The position numbers and the translations under genes were made by a program. Positions 44,541 to 55,386 of a stretch of DNA of 64,000 nucleotides are shown here, piece after piece. The stretch comes from Oscarella lobularis (taxonomy: Eukaryota > Porifera > Homoscleromorpha > Homosclerophorida > Oscarellidae). A model generated the notes under the pieces. The model searched no databases. It saw only the letters and a program-made list of their open reading frames with translations, and was not told the DNA's origin. Each line of letters begins with the position of its first letter. The stretch's first letter is position 1. The stretch covers positions 2,046,001 through 2,110,000 of the forward strand of contig NC_089188.1 in assembly GCF_947507565.1 (NCBI RefSeq), in the 5' to 3' direction.

Positions 44541-47500
44541 ATGGTTGTTCGGACGTTTCTCGTCCTCGTTCTCCTCGTCGCTGCGACGATCGACTGCTTG
44601 AAAATCTCGAAAATCCCCCGCATCAAGCGCAGCGATCTCGATCCGAGCGTCTACATGCACGGCGACCTATCACTCCTTGTCCGATTCGACAAAGGTAAAA
44701 ACAGCTCAGAGAGGCGCATGCACGAGCACGAAAACCTTTGCCTTTCTATCCAGAACCCGACGTCGACTCGCCACTGCACGAAGTCATGAACGGAGCTCGT
44801 CCCGACTTCGATCTCTTCGTCATCGGCCAACGAATCGTATAAACGACTTCCGTTCGCGCTTAGAGATCTTTACGATGACGTGGCGATTGCCTATTCGTTT
44901 CCTTTCCAGTTCGACTGCGCAAAGGAACCCGAATTTCGTCTGTGCAACTTTGCGGGAAGACAGCGTCTTCTTTTCTGGTGAGTTGGCGCGAGTCGACGTA
45001 CGCCCCTTTCTCCAAAGGGGTGGGGATCTCTTAGGACTCAGACGTCTCCGTCGGGTATCGAGATACCGCTCAATCGAGCCGAAACGCGACAATCTCTTTT
45101 TACCCATTGCCTTATGTAAGATCGAGAGGGGAAGAATTGTACTGTATATTCCATCGAGTCGATTTTTTTTCTTAGGATACACATGAGTGAACAGGTATTC
45201 GAATTTAAAAATCGGAAAGAAATGAACGCGTTGCTGACGAAAGCCGAAGAGGAGCAAAAGGCGACTATGTTGATTTACGTGGATCGATACGGAAATAACG
45301 GTACCATATTTTAAAAACCAATAATTAATTAATTAATTAATGATGAGGGGATCCGTGTAGAACACAAAGCTTTCATGTCGGTCGCAGTGACTGTGATGAA
45401 AGCGGCAATATTGGCCTACACGAATAATTCTGATATGACCTTACCGGACAGGTTAGCCAGTCGAAAAGAAAAAAAATTATTATTTTTATATCGTACGTCG
45501 TAGAAAATCCTTGGTCAATAAGACGGCTCACTTTGTCGTTGTCCAACCGGCCGTCGACGCCGACAACAGCGCCGTTTTCTCCTACAAATGGAAATTCAAC
45601 GAAGTCGAACTGAACAAATACGTTCACATTCACACGCTTCCATTATTTGTAAGACGTCTCGCGAGATATCGCCATCTCATGATTATTGTCTATCTAGTAT
45701 CATTTATCTGATCTTGACGGTGGATTACCCTACGACGATTTTGGTCTCCACATCGCCTACATGCTTCTCATGCCAGGTCAATACGACGACGAAATGCCTA
45801 TGATCGAGTTCCTGGCGCGGAAACATCGCGACGCCTTTGGTTTCGTCATAGTCAACATGTAGGCTTGGAAATAAATAGATATTGTGCGGGGAACTTCGAT
45901 GAGGTTTTCTGGGCAGGAAGAGATTTGCGAAGCACTACAAACGTTTTGGACTTGACGAACCGAAGAGATATCCAGTTCTATCAATTGCCATTTATGGAGA
46001 ACAGGTGAGAATTCTAGAATAGGAAGAATTTTGGGGGGGTTTGTGACATTTTCTCTCGCGCAAAGAATCGTTTTGAGTTCATCGACGATCCGAACTCTTT
46101 TAACGAGGACGTCCTGGATTCCTTTTTGAATAGCACGAAATTTCTCTACGACGAAGCGCGAGACGGTAAGAATGGGGAGAAATCGAGAGAGAAAAAGACG
46201 TCAATTAAAATGTTCTATCGTGGCAGAAAAATACGTGACCGTCGTTAATCCGGAAAATTATCACGACGTCGTTTACAATACGCCGAAAGACGTCCTCGTC
46301 ATTTTTTGTCACGATTGTACGTTAGGAAGGAAGGAAGAAAAAAATAAATATTTAAATGTTATACGTGTCCTACATAGATCTTGAGCAATGCGATGGGAAT
46401 TTTCAGGCGAGAGTTCGTCGACTTGCAAGAGGGATCTACTTCAGCAGCTACGTCGACCAACTTCTCGTCGTTTACGTGCCGTTGCAGAAATTCGATATAA
46501 AGACATTCGAAGAGGTTTGTGCAAGAGAATCTCAATTTTTTATATATACGTGTCTCTTTTTTTTTGGGAAGGATGTTGACGAGAATAGCATTCCAGACGT
46601 TCGTTTTAGGCGAAAAAATGCGGAAGAGTTTAGCGGTGTTCAACCTCTTAAATCGGGAGCTAGAAAGAAACTTAAATTGAAGAATCTTCTCAAGTTTATT
46701 GCACAATTTGGGTATTTTAAAAAACATCAATTAATTAATTAAAACAATGGATTTTTTCTTCTAGCTATACGGACGTTCCTGTTATGAAAAAGAGAGGAAG
46801 CGACGAGATTCCATTGGCCGGGTTTGCTGATCTAGATTTCGAGGCGATGGGCTTAAACAAGGAAGACATTCGAAATCAGCTTGGGATGTCGTCCGAATCG
46901 TTTGAGGACCTCATTCAGGGAACTACGAAGGAGCCGGAGGAAATGAGTCACGCGTTGGAACGATTGACTCATGAGATGGAGGAGGAGGAGAAGGAGAAGG
47001 GAACGAAGAAAAAAGTCGAAGACGAAGAAGAAGAAGAAAAGAAGGACATTAAAACCGAAGCGCAAATCGAGAAAGAGGTGCGAGAAGAAGTGGCCGCGAT
47101 CAAGGAGAAAGCTAAAGCGACGACGGAAAAAATCAAAGAGCAGCGAGCCGAAAGGGAAGCGCTAAAGAAACGCGATACCAAAGAAGAAAAAGAAGAAAAG
47201 GAGCCACCAAAGTCGGATTGGAGTGAAAGGGAAGCGCTGAGAGAAATCGACGAAGCGGTCGACGCGATGGAGGGACGACAGGGAGAACAGTCGACCGACG
47301 CCACCAAGTGGAGCGAGAAGGAAGAGGACGAAGCCGAAGAGGAAGCACGGGAAGACGACGAATTGGCAGCGGGCGTCTTTGTCATGCAAAACAAGTATAA
47401 GATCCGATGGAAGAATCGAGCTCCAGCTCTGTCGGAGGAGAGTTTCAACACGACGCGATCGCAGTGCGATGTCATGCCCGTTCTCTTTCTAAGCCCATGT

Positions 47501-49260
47501 ACTTACGTGGCAATTCATTTGTATTTATTTATTTATTTATTTATTTTTTGAAGGGTCTGCTCGAGCCAAGGCGTCGATTCTGATCTATAACGAAGTCGTT
47601 GGCGTGTTCGAGAATGCGACGGAGACGCTCGAGAAGAAAATCTGTTTGCGACACGTCGATTGCATCGCCTATCCGATGGTGTGCGATTGGTTCCGCGTCC
47701 ATTCGTATCCAACCGTAAAGATCTTTAAGTAGGAGCCGGAATAGACGGGCGATAGAAGAAATAATAATAAGAGTTATTTTATAGGAAAAATTCAATTATG
47801 GATTATCGAGATATGATGGACGTCGAAAGTTTAGTTCGCGCAATTCAGCTGTGCGTTGCGAACGTGGGGGATCGTAGGGGGCTCAATGACCGTTGGTTCA
47901 TTTAGATCTCAGTTTGAAACGGTCTTCGAATTGTCCTCTCAAGGCGACCTACTCCGCTTCGTTCAAAACGAACACGAACACGTTCTCCTTCGACCCGAAT
48001 TCACCCTACTCGGTCTGTTCAAGGAGAAAACGCGAAGAGGTACTGCACTTACCATAATACGCGATAGCCACTCCGCGAAAAACTCGCTGTTAGAATACGA
48101 GGTATTCAAACGTTTGGCGGAAGACGAGTACACCAGAAACGTGTTCGGAGTTTGCTTTGGAGATTTAGCGGCTAAGCAGTAGGACTTTACACGCGTACTG
48201 TGCGTGGTAGCATCCTGATTGTGAGTTCTAAGTGCCGCGGAGCTGCACGTGGAGCTGCCTGCCGTTATTGCGCGACGGCACGGCGACAATGCGCTCGTCA
48301 GTTCGACCGAGACCGCGTTCGCTTTCGACGGATCGATGAGTCTGAAGGATTTTTATTTTCGCGCGCAGATTCCTGTCGTAAGGAAGAAGAATTCAAAAAT
48401 TGGTGACGTAGAGTCGCATTTTCGTTCTTAGGGCGAATTGACGCCGCAGAAGTTTCCTGTGTACAGATCGGTCGGCCTTCCCATAGTCATTGCTTTTGTG
48501 ACGCCCAAACACGCGTACATGTCTGTTGATGAATTGGAAAAGGATCCCGACGTGCAGATAGAGCCGCAGGATCACGTTTTTCTACGAACTCTTTATCGAC
48601 TGGGCAAGGAGAAGAAGTTTACCGATCGATTGATCTTGAGCTGGATGAATGCGTACGAGATAACTCATTTTTTCATTTATTGACGACTTAGCAAATTGTA
48701 TTTTCTCCAGGGACAAATATGGCTTTGTTTTGGCCTCCTATTCACTAGAAAGCAGCGTTCCTGCTCTAGCAATAGTTGACTTCAAATCTGTAAAAGCATA
48801 GAGGATTAATTAATTAATTAATTGGAAAAGGATTCGTTTTCTCTAGGGAAATGTGTATACGCTGCTGAAGCCCGGTGTACTGAGATACTCTCATCTCCGC
48901 AGTTGGGTTGAAGACTACTTGAACGGCAATATTCAGCCTACAAGTACGTACCCTCTAGTGAGCGCACAACGACTTGCATCTAACCTTTTTTCGACAGGTC
49001 AGCTAAAGGAGAAGGAGTGGCTTCCGGTTGCTAAGCCAATTGACTTCATAGCTAAAGAAGCGGAGCGCGAAGAGATGAAACGTCAAGAGCGGGAACGAGA
49101 AAAAAAGATGGGCCACCAGCCGAGAATAGGCAGGCTGCCGACGGCTAAAGCGCCTCGCTTTGTTGGCACGGCACCGCCGGACGAGGATGATCCCGTGCCG
49201 CCCAAGAGAGCGAGCGAAAATCAAGGACACAAACATGAGCATTTTCACCACGAATTGTAA
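44541..49260 (+). CDS. TXNDC16: TXNDC16/ERp90-like ER thioredoxin-fold protein
   Basis: Multi-exon gene beginning with a signal peptide (VVRTFLVLVLLVAATIDC) at 44541 and ending at 49258-49260. Several thioredoxin-like domains are seen. The best match to TXNDC16 is the exon pair at 47.5-47.8 kb: RHVDCIAYPMVCDWF, then YPTVKIFKKNS and the VRAIQLSQF helix. Later, LPAVIARRHGDN, GLPIVIAFVTP and VPALAIVDFKSGNVYTL follow the order in vertebrate ERp90. No CxxC redox motif is visible, so catalysis as a disulfide isomerase is unlikely. A Glu/Lys-rich coiled insertion of about 150 residues (46.97-47.36 kb) is unusual. The C-terminus HHEL resembles a KDEL-type ER retrieval signal. It probably acts in the ER lumen. 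Confidence 0.72.
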
Positions 49261-49340
49261 TGGTGATGACGGTGGTAATAATTCGTCATTGGTCTGTTGA
49301 CTTAAAAAGAATATTCTTTAGTAGTAGACATGATAACGCT

Positions 49341-51401
49341 TTACGCTACAACGTCTACAACGAATGGACTACCAGGTATCGGCTTGTAGTCAAAATCGAT
49401 TTCAATTTCGTATTTCCCTGCTACCGAAGGATTATATTTTGCAATGTAGGTCACTTTCTTCTCGTCGTCGTTGCTCGGCTGCAGATCCGCTTTGAAGCCG
49501 CCTTTCGGTCCTATGACGCGCACGTCGAGATTTCCCATTCCGGCGGCTTCGGTCGTAATTTCAAAAACGCCCGGGTCGCCGATTTGCTGCCCGCTCTCGA
49601 GCCCCGGACCGCGTGCACGCACCTTCGACGCATCCGGAGCTCCACGAACGACGACGAGAAAAGGAGATCCGGGAATGTGCCGTCGATCCCAATAGACGCC
49701 AATCTTGTACTTTCCCGGACGCGGCGGATCGACTCGCGCCGTCAGGCGACCGTCGTCTTCATCGACAACGTAACCGGTAATCGTCTCCTCGACGCCGTAC
49801 GCTTTTACGGTCAGCGTTCCGAACCCAGCTTCTTTCGTGTGCACAACGAATTCGATTGGCTTTCCCACGATGCCGTTGGGAATCGATTTGCCGGCTAGGC
49901 GGCAAGCGGACGACGGGTTTTCGTGGGCTGCCGTGATTTTGAATGGACTTCCCGGTACGTGACGTTTGTCCCAGCGTACGTTGAGCAAATAGGCGCCGGG
50001 AGTCAGAGCCCTGTACTCGACGTCGTACGTCTCCGCGTCGCGTCGTTTCACGTGAACGATTCCGTCGCTTTGCTCTCCAATAGCGGAAACGGTTAGTTCT
50101 CCGGCTCCAGCTCCAGCAATGTTAACCCGAAAAGATGCCAGCTCTCCGACATGAATATTTCTCAGTCCGGGTCCTTCAGCTCGACATCGACTCGGATCTG
50201 GCTTCATCTCCAGCACGTCGTTGCCTTTTACGTCGATTTGGAACGGTGAACCGGGTATTGGCGTTTCGCTCCAGAAGACGTGGAGTCGATGCGATCCCGG
50301 CGCTGTTGGTACGTAAGTTATTACATATGTATTATCTTCTTTATCGTCTATGTTCAATTGGGCCGGTGCGCTTCCTCGCGGGGTCGGACCCGACGCGCGC
50401 ACGACCAAATCTCCCGTTCCCGCGTCGATTGCGTCGACGTGAAGCAGAAACGGCTTGCCCACGTGCACCGGAACCCGGAAGTCGTCGTCGCGCACGCGAC
50501 ACTCGGTCGCGTCGGGCGGCTTGGAGAAATTGACGGTAAATGGACTTCCGGGCACGTGCGCCTCGTCGTAGAAGACAGCTAGTCGGTAAACGTCAGCGTG
50601 GGGCGTTGTCATGCGCAGCAGATAGGCGTTGGGTCCCGTCTTCGCGAGATCAACTTTCATGTCGTGCCCTTTGCGAACGCTCGTCGCTTTCGCCGCTATT
50701 CGACCGGGTCCGGCAAGCGCCGTATTGACGAGAAGCTCAATCGGCTTTCCTATTTCGAACACGCGTCCCACGGTGAGCGCCGGCCCGCGTATGGTCACGC
50801 GTGCCGCCGCATTCGCTCCGCTATCGAATACACGGACAGCGAACGGCGATCCGGGCACCGCAGTCCCATCCCAAGTGACAACGATTTCGTGACTCCCCGC
50901 CGCCGTGGGAACGTATCGCGCTCGAAACGTCCCGTCGCCGTTATCGTCGAGAAAAACGCGCGACTGCTTGTCGCCGCGCGTCGGTCCAGCGGCCCGAACG
51001 ACGATCTCGCCGCGTCCGGCCTCCTGCGCCGCAATATTGAACTCGATCGGCTCGTCGACGGAATAAACGCCGCCGGCGGCGAGACCGTGCACGCGAATGC
51101 GATGCGGTTCGGACGCTTCGAGAAATTTAACGAGAAAAGGCGAACCGTCGACGGCCTGACCGCTCCAGCGCACCGTGAACTTATACTCGTCCGACGTCGA
51201 CGGAATGATCTTGACGAGATGATTATTCGGTCCCAGTAGGGTCGTCTGGACCTTGGGTGTCACTCCGGTGAACACCCCTTTGACGTCGATTTCGAGCGGA
51301 CCCGTGCCGCCTTGGCTCGTGTCGACTGTCATTTGAATTGCTTGGCCAATTCGGTGATTTTTTAGTCGGGTTGGTTCGGCTGAAGGCGGCGGTTCGAACA
51401 T
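49341..51401 (-). CDS. Intronless protein of seven filamin-type Ig repeats
   Basis: One uninterrupted minus-strand frame of 686 residues from the ATG at 51401. It contains seven consecutive filamin repeats of about 95 residues, each closing with the hallmark Trp, then (V/I)PGSPF pattern: DGSPFLVKF, VPGSPFAVRV, VPGSPFTVNF, IPGSPFQIDV, VPGSPFKITA, IPGSPFLVVV, IPGSPFVVDV. Filamin repeats bind integrin tails, GPCRs and signalling proteins. No CH-domain actin-binding module is found on either side, so it resembles the rod part of filamin alone. It has no introns in an intron-rich neighbourhood, suggesting origin by retrocopy of a filamin fragment, though the intact frame implies function. Its stop lies 80 bases from the convergent TXNDC16-like gene. 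Confidence 0.9.
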   Translation of the reverse strand: MFEPPPSAEPTRLKNHRIGQAIQMTVDTSQGGTGPLEIDVKGVFTGVTPKVQTTLLGPNNHLVKIIPSTSDEYKFTVRWSGQAVDGSPFLVKFLEASEPHRIRVHGLAAGGVYSVDEPIEFNIAAQEAGRGEIVVRAAGPTRGDKQSRVFLDDNGDGTFRARYVPTAAGSHEIVVTWDGTAVPGSPFAVRVFDSGANAAARVTIRGPALTVGRVFEIGKPIELLVNTALAGPGRIAAKATSVRKGHDMKVDLAKTGPNAYLLRMTTPHADVYRLAVFYDEAHVPGSPFTVNFSKPPDATECRVRDDDFRVPVHVGKPFLLHVDAIDAGTGDLVVRASGPTPRGSAPAQLNIDDKEDNTYVITYVPTAPGSHRLHVFWSETPIPGSPFQIDVKGNDVLEMKPDPSRCRAEGPGLRNIHVGELASFRVNIAGAGAGELTVSAIGEQSDGIVHVKRRDAETYDVEYRALTPGAYLLNVRWDKRHVPGSPFKITAAHENPSSACRLAGKSIPNGIVGKPIEFVVHTKEAGFGTLTVKAYGVEETITGYVVDEDDGRLTARVDPPRPGKYKIGVYWDRRHIPGSPFLVVVRGAPDASKVRARGPGLESGQQIGDPGVFEITTEAAGMGNLDVRVIGPKGGFKADLQPSNDDEKKVTYIAKYNPSVAGKYEIEIDFDYKPIPGSPFVVDVVA

Positions 51402-51519
51402 GATTCTAAGTCCTTTTGGTCTTTGGTCCGGGTGTGTGTGTTTACTGTGAAGGTATCGCGTGATCCGAGGGCCAACGCCCTCGTGACGTCAAATGGTTCT
51501 ATTTAGGTATATCTTTTTG

Positions 51520-51740
51520 GAAAAAGTGAAGCGGCTGGCCAAGGAGGAGGAAAAGAAGAAAGATGCCATTGAAGGTTATTAGTCGCTTATTATAATTAAC
51601 TGTAGATTTAAGTCGATTCTATTGCAACATTCTGAAGCAAAACGTCTTCAAGGAAGCATACAACTTGCAAGGAGTTGAGGATAGAAAAGACGCAGAAAAA
51701 GAAAAGGGAACCGAAGACAGAAAGCGCAGTCGTCAAAGGT
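51520..51740 (+). other. Exon-like fragments of a basic coiled-coil segment
   Basis: Two open stretches with Lys/Glu-rich coding character (LEKVKRLAKEEEKKKDA at about 51515-51575, then NVFKEAYNLQGVEDRKDAEK at about 51630-51740) are flanked by GT and AG signals, but no start, stop or continuation was found. It may be a gene remnant or the internal exons of a gene disrupted by the repeats downstream. Family not recognised. Confidence 0.3.
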
Positions 51741-51869
51741 AAATCCCTTTATTGAAGCTGCTTTGCTTGCCCAGGCGGACATACCGACGAGGCAGATGAA
51801 GAGCTTTCCGATGTCGCCATTCACCTCCGGGCCCCGAGGTGACTAAATAAAACCGGCCCAACTCGAGCC

Positions 51870-52180
51870 AGAGAGGTTAAACGCGGCGCAAACGCAGGGG
51901 ATTCAATCCCCTACTCCAGTGGCATGAGTGATAAACTGCCACCCCACTTGGGCAAGACGCGGTGGGTACAATAGCGGTCCACCTGTGCCTTGGTATATAA
52001 AGGCACCCCCGGGACAGATGGGTTACTGTCTCCCCGAAAGAGGGCCTGGGTGAAGGGCCCTTCACTTGGAAGATGCCGGGAGGACGCTCGTTTTGATCTT
52101 TTTGTACTTCCGGTTTACTTCCGTGTTTATTAAATAAAAAAGAACGTAGATCCTTACTGTGCACGCGCTGCAGGCAGTTT
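51870..52180. repeat. Probable dispersed non-coding repeat
   Basis: G/C-rich sequence of different texture from nearby genes, containing several short perfect hairpins (for example GGGGATTCAATCCCC near 51900 and GGGCC-rich pairs near 52050), no coding potential and an AT-rich end near 52130. It looks like a short interspersed element or a piece of one. The tRNA-like look of the first hairpin does not extend to a full cloverleaf. Confidence 0.4.
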
Positions 52181-52182
52181 TA

Positions 52183-52253
52183 GTGACGGGGTCTTGCCCA
52201 GGACCCCGGAAACAGCAGTTTTTCGTCACTGGGTCGTGCTGAGGACCCCGTGC
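52183..52253. repeat. Pair of GGGTC-GACCC hairpins
   Basis: Two adjacent stem-loops built on GGGGTC, then GACCCC, and GGGTC, then GACCCC, separated by about 15 bases. They share the core AGGACCCCG, so they also form a short direct repeat. Confidence 0.55.
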
Positions 52254-52387
52254 GCCTAACTAACTAAAAAATTCAAAACGATAAAAGCCGTGCTAAATAA
52301 AAGAGTTCTATTTCGTCTCCTCTTCTTCCTCCTCCATCGTTCGTCGTCGTCCTCCTCCCCCAGTTGGTCCAGCGTCTTCGTCTTTCT

Positions 52388-53116
52388 TCATGTAAATCGT
52401 TCGATTGGTCGATGTGTCGGAGATAACTAAAAGCAAAAAAAATTAGTGCATCAAATTCTAAAATGTATGGCTTGAGAGTAATTTAGTACCGCGAGATAAA
52501 ATAGGCAACCGATCTCCATCGCTTTATGAAGAAATAATGGGAATCGGCGAGGTGACCCAATCTGACGTGTGCAGGGATGCTAAAAACCTCAACTCGCCGA
52601 TTTCCAAATAAGCTAGATCTGCTCTACCCTATTAGCTTAACAACGCTACAGGGTCAAACTGTTCTTGCGGCTCAAATTTCGCACACAAAAAAGACACCAC
52701 TTCCGGTACCGAAAAAATTCGTCGTGAGGCGTACGCAAAGCCCTTGGGAGAGACTTCTTTGTCAATACATTACCTGAAGCTTCAAAAGTTCGGCGAAAAG
52801 GGTCTTCGTTCGAACGATGACGTCGTCACAGAGTTTTTCCATCGAAAGCTCGTCTTCGCTGATGTCCCACCGAGCTCCGCGTCCTTCGATGAGCTGCATT
52901 AGAGTCAGAAAAACAGAATCGCTCCTAAACGAAGAGTTGCGGAGGGTAAACGACGCTTTTTCGACCACGTGCGTTTTTCTCCGAAGAAGCGAAAGCGCGC
53001 TATCGATCTGCGGGCGCGCGAAAATGATACTACGAAAGAAAGAAAATACTTACCTACAAAGGTCGTAGTTTAGTCGAACCGCGTTTCGCCGTTCGCCGCG
53101 AGATCGTCGTCGCCAT
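52388..53116 (-). CDS. Small helical protein, unrecognised
   Basis: Minus-strand exons 53058-53116, 52774-52999 and 52388-52426 join in frame to 107 residues. The product begins MATTISRRTAKRGSTKLRP, a basic N-terminus. Helical segments follow (LSLLRRKTHVVEKASFTL, VFLTLMQLIEGRGARW, then DELSMEKLCDDVIVRTKTLF, ending LLKLQ). Size, basic start and an all-helical core are reminiscent of small chromatin or kinetochore components, but I recognise no family motif. The 347-base last intron and short last exon are the weakest part: a different acceptor would give a Glu-rich tail. It lies between the repeat block and the decayed retrotransposon. Confidence 0.5.
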
Positions 53117-53299
53117 CTTGATCTAGGTGCGAGGTTTTGCGTAACGCAGGTGCTATTTTGCATCAGCCGCCCTAATTGCTGATCGAGCATTTTTAGCACC
53201 TCTATGTTTCGTACCAATCAGAGTCCTACTTGAGCCCCACGTGACTCCGAGGGACCAATGAGCGCGCTGGGCGGGGCTACGCTGTTCAAAAGCGAAGCG

Positions 53300-54940
53300 C
53301 ACACCGATTTTCCTTCAGTTGCGGCTGAGGGTGGATGCGTCGCGGTTCGCTGCGTCTCTTCCTTGATCGGACCGGCTCGGGGGAAGACAAAAGGCAAGTC
53401 TGGGTTGTTGGATCAGCGCGGCCCACGGATTAATCCCGTGCCGGAGCCCGTAGGCAGGGCGATGGGGGGCTTCGGCCTCGGTACGCGCACTGGGCGGAAT
53501 GGTCGCCAATGTCTTATTGCTGCCAAACAAGTACGGCCCGCGCTAGGCTCGAGCGGGCACGACTGTATTCTGTTAAACACAAAAGAAAGAACAGACAGAA
53601 AGCAGAAAAGAGATATTGAAGGGGACGGGAACAGACAGGGGAAGGGGGATGCATGCATAGAGTCAATAGATTAATTAGAGAAAAATCGAATGTCAGTGTC
53701 ATGAGGACCCAAGCGATCACCCACCGTAGACCCCGGGACGAGAAGCGTTACCTTGCGAAGAAGGATTTGCGCATTCAAGCGCTGCAGACAAACAGCGAAG
53801 CGTCGGCGCCAGTATCGAGCAGCAGCGGGACGGTCATCGAGAAATTCGATGGACGGGCGACGGACGATCTTGTTGAAGAAGTCGACGGCGACCGGACTCC
53901 AACGTCCGAAGACTTCGAACGTCAAAGGCTCGAAGAGATAACCGAGGGAGATTGCCTCCGCACGGTATTTTGTCGACTTCTCGGTGTCGCGTAAGATGGC
54001 CGCTGCTCCGTTGGTGGAATGGCTCTGCGGCAGACAACTCGGACGTTGAGGGTGGATGATCGAAACGTCGAGAAGTAATTTCTTGCCATCTTGGTAGTCA
54101 TAGATGCTGATATCTGGTCGCTTGAAGTCACCAAAGTCGCCCAGTTCCTCTAGCTCACAGTGGAAATTGACGGATCGTAATAGAGAGAGCCACGTGTGTT
54201 GGATGTGATCGTGACGACGAGTTTGGCCTCCATCCTTCCGACAGGTCAGCGCGTGGTATCCAGCTTCATCCCAGGTGGTAGAGCAAGTGCAGCATGGCAG
54301 ACTGCGGAGCACAGGAATAGACAGACCCAGCCGAAGAGACACTGCCGTTTGAAATTCAACGTTGGTAAACGACAGATGTCTCGAGGCCGGGATCGCATCT
54401 AACCAAGCGCCCGCGTCTGGACCCGCCGCACTCCTCAACCTAGCTTGGGTGAAGCGGTTGGCGGACGAGAGCAAACCAGCACGACTTGGAGGGGGTGTCG
54501 CAAGCGGTCTGGTTGCCGGCACTTATCTCACCAATGGCACGATTAGACGGAGGATGACCTGGCCCAGGAGACTTCGGCTTGGGCATTGCACTGCCTTTCC
54601 TGTCGACTTCTACAAACAGCGGTCGGCCGGTCTCCACTTCCGCAAGCCTCGGTTCTTCCCAGGAAGACATACCGAAAGGTTTGGTACCAGCGCGCCGGGG
54701 GACTTCGGCATTGAGGGGCCGTCTCTCATCCAGGCGGGTACTGATTGGGGTGGCCCATGACGTCGTAACTGCCCGACAATTTTTGGAACGGGTGGCCATC
54801 GCTTGCGGTGGCTGCCTTGAGCTACGAAGCGTCCGAACCTCCCCGCGGTGTAGCTCGGGTAGCGCTAATACGGACGCAAACGAAAAGGTATGTAAAACGA
54901 TTATTTGACAGATAACTAACTTCTTTTTTTTAGGTGGAAA
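53300..54940 (-). mobile_element. 5'-truncated non-LTR retrotransposon with REL endonuclease
   Basis: Read on the minus strand this contains the end of a retroelement polyprotein followed by several hundred bases of G/C-rich untranslated sequence. The coding part, given separately, shows the CCHC and PD-(D/E)XK signatures of restriction-like endonucleases found after the reverse transcriptase in R2-type non-LTR elements. The reverse transcriptase core is missing, and upstream coding (to 54940) is in a different frame, so this is a dead 5'-truncated copy. Its edges are estimates; no target-site duplication was identified. Confidence 0.65.
53671..54522 (-). pseudogene. Restriction-like endonuclease domain of a retroelement
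   Basis: An open frame of 283 residues. It includes the GAWLDAIPASRHLSF linker typical of the region after reverse transcriptase, then RLGLSIPVL, a Cys-x-Cys, later His, Cys knuckle (CTCSTTWDEAGYHALTC), RRHDHI, and the nuclease core RPDI followed by KKLLLDVS about 14 residues later (PD-X12-14-D). Aromatic and Gly residues after it (GYLFEPLTFEVFGRW) are also conserved in such proteins. The frame has no start of its own and is shifted relative to upstream coding, so it is a remnant that would not be made as an intact enzyme. Confidence 0.7.
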
Positions 54941-55386
54941 CATTCGAAGTCGAAGCGATGGCCGAACTCAACTAAAACGTCGCCGAAATCGCTCGAAACG
55001 AAGAGCATAGCCAGCGTGCGGAACGATCGAGACGTGGCGAGAGGGGCGCGAGAGATAAAAGGCCGAGAAATCAACGACGGAACGATTTTTGCCTTTTTTT
55101 TTGCTGAACGAGTGCGTGCTAGTGGCGCTTCTTTTTGTATGTCAGTTGTATTAGTTGTATCTCGTCGTAAAACAACCGATTCTCGATCATATAGCGGCTC
55201 CTCAGCATCGTTCCTTGACGCAACGAGATGAAAACGCCTATCGTATTGTGGATGTACACCTAGTTGCGTTGTAGCGTTGTGGCGTTGCAAGAATTCGGTT
55301 ATTTGGCGATTTTTCAGCACTCGTAAATTTCGCTGGTAACGTGCGACAACCTCAGCAACGCATGCGCTAGCAAAACAAAACGTTCG
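54941..55386. other. Intergenic region upstream of DERA
   Basis: 446 bases between the retroelement and DERA. A T-rich tract ending in AG at about 54933 looks like a splice acceptor followed by a short frame (VETFEVEAMAELN and stop), possibly the last exon of something interrupted by the element. Otherwise no feature is seen. Confidence 0.35.

Noticed and set aside
49260-49898. Plus-strand frame of 212 codons after the TXNDC16-like gene
   Set aside because: It is antisense to the filamin-repeat protein, whose PGSPF motifs fix the minus strand as coding.
50598-51239. Plus-strand frame of 213 codons
   Set aside because: Antisense shadow of the filamin-repeat gene with Arg-rich low-complexity translation.
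51895-51920. Hairpin GGGGATTCAATCCCC as a tRNA T-arm
   Set aside because: No matching D-arm, anticodon stem or acceptor pairing could be placed around it.
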